Source: Chromatiales bacterium (lineage in GTDB: Bacteria; Pseudomonadota; Gammaproteobacteria; Chromatiales; Chromatiaceae). From it: a stretch of DNA of 59,511 bases. Location: NCBI GenBank assembly GCA_028278145.1, contig JANQEV010000029.1, positions 1 through 59,511 on the forward strand, read 5' to 3'. A program made the translations under genes and the position numbers. Below are positions 53,267 through 59,511 of the stretch, one piece after another (position 1 is the first letter of the stretch; each line of letters begins with the position of its first letter). The notes beneath the pieces are model-generated. The model had not been told where the DNA came from, searched no databases, and saw only the letters and a program-made list of their open reading frames with translations.

Positions 53267-54211
53267 TCATTGTCTCGCCAGATTGTATAAACCATACGAT
53301 ATTCCACGTACTGTCTCTTTCATTTTATTAAAATCTAGGGTTTCTATTGTATCTGTCTTTTGATGATAGTTAGGGTTCCGGTAGAAAGCTGTATCTGTAA
53401 TCATTATCGCGTTGTAGCCAAAGTTCCAGTAATTTAAATGATCTGAAAAATCCACACCAACTAACCATGAAGGTGCAGATAGGGTCTCCACTTTTATCTT
53501 TGCTTTTGCCATAAACTCGGCCATATATGATTTAAGCGAACCACTCTTGAAATTACTTACCACACCAATAAAATCGCCTTCTCTTGGGTAAAACCATTTC
53601 ATCAGGCCCAAAGGATAATCTTGTGAATTCTTTTCGTTTCGATAATAGCCCAACATTTCCAAACATATCATTCCTATGAGTTCTACGTTATTGTCAACCA
53701 AGCTCTTTGCATGTACGTAGCTACCCATATTTTTTGTTCTAAAAAAAGGTGGTTCTTCTAATGTATATGCAACTAGATCAATACGTTTTTTAAGTTCTGA
53801 CTCATATTTCTTTAGGAACTTTGCGATTGCCAGTAAGCCTGCTACGCCGCTAGCATTGTCATCCGCTCCTGGATGGTTGCCATATGAGTCATAATGCGCG
53901 CCTACGATGATTCTTTTTCCATCTTTAGGTCCTAGCGATACAATAATATTTTCTACTTCATCAGTTTCGTCTATCAAGTATCTCTGGCGTTGAACACTAT
54001 ACCCTTGTTTCTGTAGTTCATTCCGGATATATACTGCTGCAGCATCTAGACCTTTTGCTTGGTCAAAATTGCGAGGACCTATTTTAACTGAGAGACCATG
54101 GACTATTTCTTGAAGATATTTTGAATCAATTGATACATCACTAATCTTCAGATCAGATAACACAGACTGGGGAAAGATTGCGATGATTGCTAGATAAAAA
54201 TATCTATTCAT
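53267..54211 (-). CDS. Cassette gene: secreted M28-family zinc aminopeptidase
   Basis: This is a 314-residue precursor with a signal peptide (start at 54211, MNRYFYLAIIAIFPQSVLS). The peptidase core carries the di-zinc ligands of family M28: His/Asp in VGAHYDSYG, Asp in GADDNASGVAGLL, catalytic Glu-Glu in YTLEEPPFF, the Glu/Asp of ICLEMLGYY, and His in YHQKTDT. It is predicted to be an exported aminopeptidase or glutaminyl-cyclase-like enzyme. At nearly 1 kb it is a large cassette. attC sites flank it. Confidence 0.88.
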   Translation of the reverse strand: MNRYFYLAIIAIFPQSVLSDLKISDVSIDSKYLQEIVHGLSVKIGPRNFDQAKGLDAAAVYIRNELQKQGYSVQRQRYLIDETDEVENIIVSLGPKDGKRIIVGAHYDSYGNHPGADDNASGVAGLLAIAKFLKKYESELKKRIDLVAYTLEEPPFFRTKNMGSYVHAKSLVDNNVELIGMICLEMLGYYRNEKNSQDYPLGLMKWFYPREGDFIGVVSNFKSGSLKSYMAEFMAKAKIKVETLSAPSWLVGVDFSDHLNYWNFGYNAIMITDTAFYRNPNYHQKTDTIETLDFNKMKETVRGISYGLYNLARQ

Positions 54212-54219
54212 ATTAAAAA

Positions 54220-54315
54220 AGCTAACATCCACTTAAATGGCAGGAAGCTGCATAGCAGCTGACTGTCCATAGCAGAGCGCCTTGGCGCGCCGCGCTTTTG
54301 AAGTGCTTGTTAGGT
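54220..54315 (-). repeat. attC site, 96 bp
   Basis: The ends are AGCTAAC (54220-54226) and GTTAGGT (54309-54315). Internal hairpins include AGCTGCATAGCAGCT and GGCGCGCC. It follows the 54321-54983 cassette gene. Confidence 0.85.
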
Positions 54316-54320
54316 GTGCT

Positions 54321-54983
54321 TTAGTTCCCATACTTATTTCCGTAGGTTTTATACTGCTGGGCTATTTGGCTAATTGCTTCAAAATATTGAGAAACCACTT
54401 GCTCATTTTTGTATTTTTCTTTTGGAATAATATTAAGCTCATCTATTTCAAATGGGTTGCCACCAATGGCTTTATAGAGAATGAATAAGTTCTTGGGATT
54501 CTCTGAAACTATTTCTTGGATTCTAAAGAGTGGTGATATATCAATTTTTGGAGCAAGAGCTACCTCTACAGAAGCATGAAACTTGCCATTTTTGTAATTA
54601 TTTAGTTTCACTGAAACATTACCTGTAGCTGGGGGATTATTGTTAATCCAGGCACTGCCATAATGAACTACAGGTTTATCATCTTCATCAAAGCGTGCAT
54701 TAAAGGCGTTCCATTTTTTTGAACCAAACCCTGGGCGTGATTTAAATTGGCTCATGGGATTTTTCCAATTACGTTCTATAAAGAACCTGTTGTAAAAATC
54801 ATAGAGCACATCTGGATCATCAATCACTACGTCATATGATTTTATCGATGTGTACAAATTATCAGTTTTCTTAGTTTTAATATTGATTGCATTTTCTACA
54901 ACCGGAATTTCGATTTCCCAATAACTTCCTGCTGATGATGTGCTGACTAGAAAGAAGATAGTAAGTGCAATGAGATGCTTCAT
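54321..54983 (-). CDS. Cassette gene: secreted hypothetical protein, 220 aa
   Basis: The signal peptide spans MKHLIALTIFFLVSTSSAGS. The mature part is rich in Asn, Lys and aromatic residues (DVVIDDPDVLYDFYNRFFIERNW, FNARFDEDDKPVVHYGSAW, ISPLFRIQEIV). No cysteine pairs or known motifs are seen. It is predicted periplasmic or secreted. No family is recognised. Confidence 0.75.
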   Translation of the reverse strand: MKHLIALTIFFLVSTSSAGSYWEIEIPVVENAINIKTKKTDNLYTSIKSYDVVIDDPDVLYDFYNRFFIERNWKNPMSQFKSRPGFGSKKWNAFNARFDEDDKPVVHYGSAWINNNPPATGNVSVKLNNYKNGKFHASVEVALAPKIDISPLFRIQEIVSENPKNLFILYKAIGGNPFEIDELNIIPKEKYKNEQVVSQYFEAISQIAQQYKTYGNKYGN

Positions 54984-55007
54984 TTGATTCTTCCTTTAAT
55001 TAATTAC

Positions 55008-55116
55008 GCCTAACGAAATCGATAAGGGACTTGCCGTAGCAAAGTGGGGTTTATGCTAGAAATAGCAAAAATGAACGCTGTGGAAGGCAAACACCTCTCA
55101 ATTTCCATTGTTATGT
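55008..55116 (-). repeat. attC site, 109 bp
   Basis: The ends are GCCTAAC (55008-55014) and GTTATGT (55110-55116), with an imperfect palindrome between. It follows the DUF2314 cassette gene. Confidence 0.75.
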
Positions 55117-55121
55117 TTGAT

Positions 55122-56438
55122 TTATTTTTGATATTTCCTTATTAGATCTCCTGTCTCATTTCCTTCCGAAGTTCCGTCAGGGTAGCTTCTAATATAGTCA
55201 AAAACGTCTTCCTGGCCTACGACAACCTCGGAACCACCTTTCAAATCTGGTATATGGTAAGGCTCATTTTTAAGAAGCCCCTTAATTACACCACCTTTCC
55301 AAGATAGAACCTCAACCCACATCCACTCATTTCCCCCGTCAGGTGTCGCAAACGGTGCTTTAACTTGTATAAACTCACCCGGACTTAGGCCTTTGTTAAA
55401 ATTCTCTCTTAAACCATTTAGTTTACTTTTTGCTCTTCTGCTTGCAGCTTGAATAAATTGATTATGTTTTACATAAGATATTTGGTCTTCCCAACCAAAT
55501 AAACTAGAAAGCAACACTTCGTGTTTCTCACTCAATGAGGCACCTTCATTATTATGAAATAACAACTCAATGATATAGTTTTCCGGGTCACCCTCTTCCC
55601 TCTTTCCATCTCCTATCGGGATTTTTACTCTTGGCACAGCGTTATTTTTCAGGCTCGCAACCAGCTCTCGTTTGTAACCGGTATTCTTCAAGCCATTGAT
55701 ATTTAGCTCAAGGAATCCTTCTTTACTTGGAACCAAACCTTCAGCTATGGATTGGGCTACTAGATTTATCAAATTACCCATAGGTCGATTCAAAGACCAG
55801 GAAAAATCATTTACAACAATGTCCGGCAAACCAAATTTTGACATTCCTAACGTAATAGCTCTTACGCCTTCATTATTCTTATAAGCGTGAATGACAGTAT
55901 GGTCTTCGACTTCAGGAATACTCTCAGCCCAAGAATCTATTCTTTTCATCTTCCAAGCTTCAGGGGTGAATAATTCTCTGGTTTCAGAGTCCCAAATTAG
56001 ACCACCAGCAGTGTCTGCATAATTATATATTGAGGTAGCAGCATCTTTCAGTCCATCAAATACCATACTCATCGGATAGGCCACATCAATAACTATGGCT
56101 AAATTAGATTTTTGAATTTTAGTAGCTTGCTGCTTGTTCAGGCCTCTCCCAAAATAGGACAAATAACTTATATCAGGCACAGGATAGGAATTTGCTACGT
56201 CTTTAATAACAGAGAGTGACACTACAGGCCCCAACGATGACTGAGGTAGGCTATCAACTAGCTTGAACTTTCTAAATTCATTTTCAACGAGTGAAATGTC
56301 AATTTCTTGTACACCCGGATAGAAATAAATAATTGACCTGTATCGAATATCTGGAGTTACATTAGAAGCAAAGGATACTTCGACTGTTGCAATCGCAAAT
56401 ATCAATAGAATAACAATTTTTTTAAAATACACATTCAC
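55122..56438 (-). CDS. Cassette gene: secreted DUF2314-domain protein
   Basis: This is a 438-residue precursor with a signal peptide (about 1-24). The C-terminal 90 residues fit DUF2314 (GEFIQVKAPFATPDGGNEWM, WVEVLSWKGGVIKGLLKNEP, GSEVVVGQEDVFDYI). The N-terminal 320 residues resemble the large domain often paired with DUF2314. Function is unknown. It is the longest cassette gene seen. Confidence 0.8.
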   Translation of the reverse strand: MNVYFKKIVILLIFAIATVEVSFASNVTPDIRYRSIIYFYPGVQEIDISLVENEFRKFKLVDSLPQSSLGPVVSLSVIKDVANSYPVPDISYLSYFGRGLNKQQATKIQKSNLAIVIDVAYPMSMVFDGLKDAATSIYNYADTAGGLIWDSETRELFTPEAWKMKRIDSWAESIPEVEDHTVIHAYKNNEGVRAITLGMSKFGLPDIVVNDFSWSLNRPMGNLINLVAQSIAEGLVPSKEGFLELNINGLKNTGYKRELVASLKNNAVPRVKIPIGDGKREEGDPENYIIELLFHNNEGASLSEKHEVLLSSLFGWEDQISYVKHNQFIQAASRRAKSKLNGLRENFNKGLSPGEFIQVKAPFATPDGGNEWMWVEVLSWKGGVIKGLLKNEPYHIPDLKGGSEVVVGQEDVFDYIRSYPDGTSEGNETGDLIRKYQK

Positions 56439-56459
56439 TCTCTAATTACTCTTCATAAA

Positions 56460-56489
56460 ACATAACATTCAGCAGCACCGATGTTAGGC
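56460..56489. repeat. Truncated attC-like site, 30 bp
   Basis: ACATAAC (56460-56466) and GTTAGGC (56483-56489) enclose only 16 bp, with TAACAT/ATGTTA symmetry. It is too short for a normal attC. On the minus strand it reads GCCTAAC...GTTATGT, the reverse of the sites around it. The stop codon of the 56484-56822 gene lies inside GTTAGGC. Confidence 0.5.
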
Positions 56490-56822
56490 ATTTGATGCCT
56501 TATACTTTGAAACCCACGGATACTTACCTGTGACCAAGAGAACAACCCATAGCACAATCTCCCCTAGAAACACTTTACCGCCATGTTTACTATAAAATTG
56601 AACAGCTGCATGCTCACCTGCTGTGCTTCCTGCACTTATTGCTTCAGAAAGTAATTTACCAGCACCTACTTCAGCACCAGCCATGCCACCAAGCACAAAT
56701 CCAATAATCATATTAACTAGTAACAATGTTATAACTAACCAAATAATTGCAGCGATGACACGAATCAATATACTACGTTGCTCTAATGGTTCTGCATTGT
56801 CTGTTGGCGCATTGTTTTCCAT
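56484..56822 (-). CDS. Cassette gene: small membrane protein, 112 aa
   Basis: Two to three TM helices (about 20-48 with VITLLLVNMIIGFVLGGMAG, and about 82-100 with VFLGEIVLWVVLLVTG) separate an acidic N-terminus from a short basic tail (KYPWVSKYKASNA). It is a hypothetical inner-membrane protein. The stop overlaps an attC-like core. Confidence 0.7.
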   Translation of the reverse strand: MENNAPTDNAEPLEQRSILIRVIAAIIWLVITLLLVNMIIGFVLGGMAGAEVGAGKLLSEAISAGSTAGEHAAVQFYSKHGGKVFLGEIVLWVVLLVTGKYPWVSKYKASNA

Positions 56823-56851
56823 AACTATTACTCCTTGTTTTTTTGATAGCT

Positions 56852-56909
56852 GCCTAACGCTAAAAGCACTGGTGCGCTTCAGCGCGACCAGTGCCTTCTT
56901 TTGTTATGA
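56852..56909 (-). repeat. attC site, 58 bp, near-perfect hairpin
   Basis: The ends are GCCTAAC (56852-56858) and GTTATGA (56903-56909). The core GCACTGGT...ACCAGTGC forms an almost perfect hairpin with CGC/GCG at the tip. It follows the PEP-CTERM cassette. Confidence 0.85.
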
Positions 56910-56937
56910 AGAGTGATTAGTATAGATAATTACAATT

Positions 56938-57597
56938 CTATACTTTTTTTCTCCGCATAAACCCAATCATGCCAAACAATGCAGAACCAAATAGCCATCC
57001 AGCTGCTGGGATCGGAACTTGACTTAATGGTTGACCAGTGAAATTGAGGGCAATATCGGAATTAATTCTCAGTGATCCAAATGTGCTTGGCCCAGTCATC
57101 GATTCACTTTCGTCAAACTGACGAAAGTCTACTGCCAAACTGAGTACGTCGTTGCCAGTTCCATACACAATTTCCAAAACGTCAAACCACCCACCTAGTG
57201 TGTGATTACCACGGCCATTACCACTAAAGTTCAATCCAGGTCTAGTTGGCGAATTTAACGGAAATCTTGTGGCGTTATCGTAAAACGCTACTTCAAGTTG
57301 ATTTCCATTATTTGTGTTAGTGACAGGGTCGTACGTGGGAGCAGCGAAGTCAAAACTCCAGTGATTTCCATCATTAAATGTAACAGTCGCGCCTTGATCG
57401 AAGTTTGTTGAAATACTAAACAAACCCTCTACGCCATGTGTCCATGTAACTTCGCTAGCACCAATGCCTCCACCCACCCAACTCCCGGGTTCTGCACTTA
57501 AGAATACTGATCCCGTAGAGGCCAAAGCGGCAAATGCCGATTTGGCAGACATGAATAGAAATACAAATACCCAAAAGAGAGAGGATTTAACTTTCAT
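56938..57597 (-). CDS. Cassette gene: PEP-CTERM exosortase-substrate protein
   Basis: The start at 57597 gives a 219-residue precursor with a clear signal peptide (MKVKSSLFWVFVFLFMSAKS). The body is beta-rich (FDQGATVTFNDGNHWSFDFA). A C-terminal sorting tail VPIPAAGWLFGSALFGMIGF is followed by MRRKKV. The protein should be processed by an exosortase and released to the surface. It lies between attC sites and so appears to be a mobile cassette. A SD-sequestering hairpin precedes the ATG. Confidence 0.85.
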   Translation of the reverse strand: MKVKSSLFWVFVFLFMSAKSAFAALASTGSVFLSAEPGSWVGGGIGASEVTWTHGVEGLFSISTNFDQGATVTFNDGNHWSFDFAAPTYDPVTNTNNGNQLEVAFYDNATRFPLNSPTRPGLNFSGNGRGNHTLGGWFDVLEIVYGTGNDVLSLAVDFRQFDESESMTGPSTFGSLRINSDIALNFTGQPLSQVPIPAAGWLFGSALFGMIGFMRRKKV

Positions 57598-57604
57598 GAT
57601 TAAT

Positions 57605-57638
57605 TCTCCATGATTTATTATTTTCCCTAACATGGAGA
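57605..57638 (-). promoter_or_regulatory. Hairpin sequestering the RBS of the CTERM cassette gene
   Basis: TCTCCATG (57605-57612) and CATGGAGA (57631-57638) are perfect inverted repeats. On the minus strand the downstream arm CATGGAGA contains the GGAG ribosome-binding site just before the ATG at 57597. Folding would hide it. Confidence 0.5.
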
Positions 57639-57762
57639 GTATATTGATGAGAAATATATATGCGCTCCATGCAAATCGAAATGATACACAAATACTGCAA
57701 TATATCTGCGGTTTAAGCAAGTGAATAATGAAAAATGTTCGAGAGTAGAAGTGAAGATGGTC

Positions 57763-57852
57763 TTTTAACGTTTTAGGTAAGGGGCGGCTGGCGAAGCCAG
57801 ACGTCCCGCGCAGGGCCGTAGGCCCGGAGTATACTTGACCTGCTTGTTAAGC
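57763..57852 (-). repeat. attC site, 90-bp family, copy A
   Basis: It runs from TTTTAAC to GTTAAGC (57846-57852). The core GGGGCGGCTGGCGAAGCCAG...GGCCGTAGGCCCGGAG is nearly identical to copies B (58265-58354) and C (59319-59408). The stop codon of the ClpS-like cassette lies inside GTTAAGC. Confidence 0.9.
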
Positions 57853-58257
57853 CTTATACACATTACATTTAAGTGGATATTTTAGTTTAACTGCACTTTC
57901 CTCTATTAACTTTGCTACCTCAGAAAGAGTATTTTTGCTTCCTGCCATTATTTGGCTTTTGCCTTTATTGTGAATATTCATTGCCAATTCATAAGCAAGT
58001 GTCTCTCTTATTAAGCAATATTTCTTTATAAGTTCTATTACGATGCTGAAAGGAGTTATATCATTGTTATATATTTCCAAAATATATAAATCTTTTACTT
58101 TTTCATTTTTGATTTTATCTTCTGTATCTACTGGTAATTTAGGTAGTTGTTCAATAAGTGAAATTTCTTCTTCTGTAATTAATAATTTTGCGCTTTTGTG
58201 AGCGCGCTCATTTCGTTCGCAGTATTCCTTGAATTTTTCGATGATCTTTCTAATCAT
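57847..58257 (-). CDS. Cassette gene: ClpS-like N-degron adaptor with N-terminal extension
   Basis: This is a 136-residue protein. Residues about 55-136 follow ClpS: LEIYNNDITPFSIVIELIKK, AYELAMNIHNKGKS, LKYPLKCNVYKA. ClpS delivers N-degron proteins to ClpAP. Pocket residues: N64 and D66 are kept and H96 equals E. coli H66. D35 is Asn (N65), M40 is Phe (F70) and M62 is Ala (A92). The first 54 residues are a charged extension replacing the short ClpS tail. The gene sits between attC copies A and B. Altered substrate choice is likely; inhibition of host ClpS is an alternative. Confidence 0.82.
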   Translation of the reverse strand: MIRKIIEKFKEYCERNERAHKSAKLLITEEEISLIEQLPKLPVDTEDKIKNEKVKDLYILEIYNNDITPFSIVIELIKKYCLIRETLAYELAMNIHNKGKSQIMAGSKNTLSEVAKLIEESAVKLKYPLKCNVYKA

Positions 58258-58264
58258 TTTGTAG

Positions 58265-58354
58265 GCTTAACGTTTTAGGTAAGGGGCGGCTGGCGAAGCC
58301 AGACGTCCCGCGCAGGGCCGTAGGCCCGGAGTAAACTTGACCAGCTTGTTAGGC
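58265..58354 (-). repeat. attC site, 90-bp family, copy B
   Basis: It runs from GCTTAAC (58265-58271) to GTTAGGC (58348-58354). Copies A and B are almost identical across the central 70 bp. The stop of the YcxB-like gene overlaps the right core. Confidence 0.92.
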
Positions 58355-58885
58355 AACATTTTTATTTCCAGTTTGAACATTATTGGTTTTTAAATATTGA
58401 ACAGCTTCTTCAATAGTATTTGAGCCTTCTTTTAGAGGACCAGATGGTACAATTGCACATAAGTCACCAGCCAGTTCAACAAAAAGATTACCCTTGAATA
58501 AAACGTAACTAATAACTGAGGTCCATGGGACTTTTGATATTATCCCGTTAGTTTCTTCCGTCAAGCCTTCTTCATTGAGATATAAAACCACATCTTTTTC
58601 TTTTAAATTCTTTACAGAATTAGAAATAGAGCGGCTGCGAAATTTTAAAAGAGGGATTAGCCTGGCTGAGTTTAAAGCCAAAAGTATTATGAATAAAAAT
58701 GTGAATAACGGTTTTTCTGCTAGCACAGATGTATATAAAGCGAGAGAACAAAGTAAAATCCATGACAAAAAACTAGTGATTACTTCACGAGCGCCTTTTG
58801 TAAGCGACAGATCATTTTGGTACTCAAATCGCGCCCCGTACGCATTTTTTGTAATTGTATAGTCTAGTTTTACTGCCATTATCAT
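58349..58885 (-). CDS. Cassette gene: YcxB-like membrane protein
   Basis: This is a 178-residue protein. A short N-terminal beta segment (TITKNAYGARFEYQND) precedes two TM helices (about 38-75, ILLCSLALYTSVL and LFTFLFIILLAL). A cytoplasmic C-terminal domain (LYLNEEGLTEET, SKVPWTSVISYVLFKGNLFV, IVPSGPL) completes the YcxB-like pattern. Function is unknown. Confidence 0.78.
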   Translation of the reverse strand: MIMAVKLDYTITKNAYGARFEYQNDLSLTKGAREVITSFLSWILLCSLALYTSVLAEKPLFTFLFIILLALNSARLIPLLKFRSRSISNSVKNLKEKDVVLYLNEEGLTEETNGIISKVPWTSVISYVLFKGNLFVELAGDLCAIVPSGPLKEGSNTIEEAVQYLKTNNVQTGNKNVA

Positions 58886-58887
58886 TT

Positions 58888-58953
58888 GCCTAACGTTTGA
58901 GTTAAAGGGCGCCGCATGAAATGCGGCGTCCTTTTTTGAACAACTTGTTAGGT
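58888..58953 (-). repeat. attC site, 66 bp
   Basis: The ends are GCCTAAC (58888-58894) and GTTAGGT (58947-58953). GGCGCCGCAT...ATGCGGCGTCC forms a strong internal hairpin. The stop of the 58948-59310 gene lies in GTTAGGT. Confidence 0.92.
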
Positions 58954-59310
58954 TTGCTCTCTGCTTATTGCTATTGAGATAGCCACTGATGCAATAAAAA
59001 ACAACAACCCAACAAGACCAGTAATTAATGCAAAAGTATTATGTGCACCCATTAGTAAAAACGCTAATAAATAGACTATTGCTATTATTGAAAGGTAGTA
59101 AATTGCTTTTTTAAAAACACCTTTCATATTTAGTACGCCCATGCCAAATATAGCTACGAATAGACAAAATAATGGAAAAACTGCTTGGGTTATGTACCAA
59201 ACAACATTGTAATCAGCCCTTAATGCAACCTCGATTAACTGAATGGTGAAGTAGATTGCTAAAACCAATCCTAATACTAACCAGGAAATTCCAAGCACCT
59301 TTTCTTTCAT
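58948..59310 (-). CDS. Cassette gene: four-TM membrane protein, 120 aa
   Basis: Four hydrophobic helices are seen at about 6-26, 37-60, 68-88 and 92-114 (LVLGLVLAIYFTIQLIE, AVFPLFCLFVAIFGMGVL, YYLSIIAIVYLLAFLLMG, ALITGLVGLLFFIASVAISI). Charged residues are few. It is a hypothetical inner-membrane protein. Its stop lies inside the attC core. Confidence 0.75.
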   Translation of the reverse strand: MKEKVLGISWLVLGLVLAIYFTIQLIEVALRADYNVVWYITQAVFPLFCLFVAIFGMGVLNMKGVFKKAIYYLSIIAIVYLLAFLLMGAHNTFALITGLVGLLFFIASVAISIAISREQT

Positions 59311-59318
59311 TTATGTAA

Positions 59319-59408
59319 ACCTAACGTTTTAGGTAAGGGGCGACTGGCGAAGCCAGACGACCCGCGCAGGGCCGTAGGCCCGGAGTAAACTTGACCGACT
59401 GGTTAGCT
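59319..59408 (-). repeat. attC site, 90-bp family, copy C
   Basis: It runs from ACCTAAC (59319-59325) to GTTAGCT (59402-59408). It differs from copies A and B at only a few central bases (GGCGACTGG, CAGACGACCC) and at the right end. Confidence 0.92.
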
Positions 59409-59426
59409 GAGGCGCGCATATAAACA

Positions 59427-59511
59427 TTACCCACACTCCTTGTTTATTGCATAGATTCTCTCAACCTCACTTAGATTTAACTCCGAGAGAGCTTTAGCAA
59501 TATTTTCTTCT
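59427..59511 (-). CDS. Cassette gene, 3' end only
   Basis: The last 28 codons of a minus-strand gene enter from the right edge, ending ALSELNLSEVERIYAINKEC-G and TAA at 59429-59427. It sits just upstream (in array order) of attC copy C, the normal place for a cassette gene end. Too short to classify. Confidence 0.6.
   Translation of the reverse strand, partial: EENIAKALSELNLSEVERIYAINKECG

Larger units (their letters stand above)
51685..59511 (-). mobile_element. Chromosomal integron gene-cassette array (distal part)
   Basis: Eleven or more small cassettes, all reading leftwards, are separated by palindromic attC sites with RYYYAAC/GTTRRRY ends. The DNA is AT-richer than the rest of the window. 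No integrase is visible; because the genes point left, intI and attI are expected beyond the right edge, transcribed away from the array. The array ends near 51685, next to an apparently chromosomal gene. Confidence 0.9.

Noticed and set aside
57763..59408. CRISPR array
   Set aside because: The repeated units are 90-bp palindromes 400-1000 bp apart and separate genes rather than short spacers; they are attC sites.

Overview
The window looks like a chromosomal segment of a gammaproteobacterium, probably a marine or sediment sulfur-oxidiser related to Chromatiales or Sedimenticola-like lineages. The evidence is gene content and protein style: a cytochrome c maturation cluster, a Pst/PhoBR block, a secreted di-heme cytochrome c, AmpD/AmpE, DUF1820, DUF1631, DUF2782 and PEP-CTERM proteins. 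The lineage is an inference; no rRNA is present.

From 1 to 2.6 kb lie ccmA-B-C-D-E on the minus strand (ccmE cut by the edge), divergent from rdgB. From 3.6 to 6 kb lie a PilZ protein, a small secreted protein and a Sel1/peptidoglycan-binding protein, followed by a small TA-flanked inverted-repeat element. From 6.1 to 13.7 kb is a complete phosphate regulon, phoB-phoR then pstS-C-A-B-phoU, all on the minus strand, with a candidate Pho box, a terminator between pstS and pstC, and a PhoR that lacks its membrane anchor. From 13.8 to 25.5 kb are DUF2782, LOG, rep, an operon of a di-heme cytochrome c with a nonapeptide-repeat protein, tRNA-Arg(CCG), a 63-residue orphan, a cation/proton antiporter, a receiver-only regulator, an EF-hand protein, a cupin and an APH/P-loop fusion. 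A second, larger and core-inverted copy of the small element sits at 25.5 kb.

From 26 to 41 kb are hisI-gloB-pyrC, a CTERM protein, an ankyrin lipoprotein, an AGCS symporter, a Ycf46-like AAA ATPase coupled to an EgtB-like protein, cysK, an FKBP isomerase, a miniature flagellar-rod-like protein, nadC and DUF1631. From 41.2 to 45.2 kb a tightly overlapping operon encodes two DUF1538 membrane proteins (UmpAB-like), a T-loop-less PII-like protein, a CBS protein and AmpD, followed by AmpE. TauE/SafE and SLC13 transporters, YciI, an intradiol dioxygenase and a CorC-like protein follow, with a 284-bp nested palindromic element between the last two.

From about 51.7 kb to the right edge the DNA is AT-richer and is a chromosomal integron cassette array. 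Small minus-strand genes are separated by palindromic attC sites with GTTAGGC/GCCTAAC-type ends; three attC copies are nearly identical. Because the genes read leftwards, intI and attI should lie beyond the right edge, and the left end is the distal, oldest end. Cassettes encode mostly secreted or membrane proteins: an M28 peptidase, a DUF2314 protein, a PEP-CTERM protein, a YcxB-like protein and several unknowns. One encodes a ClpS-like N-degron adaptor with altered pocket residues, the most striking single gene here. No integrase, CRISPR array or rRNA was found.
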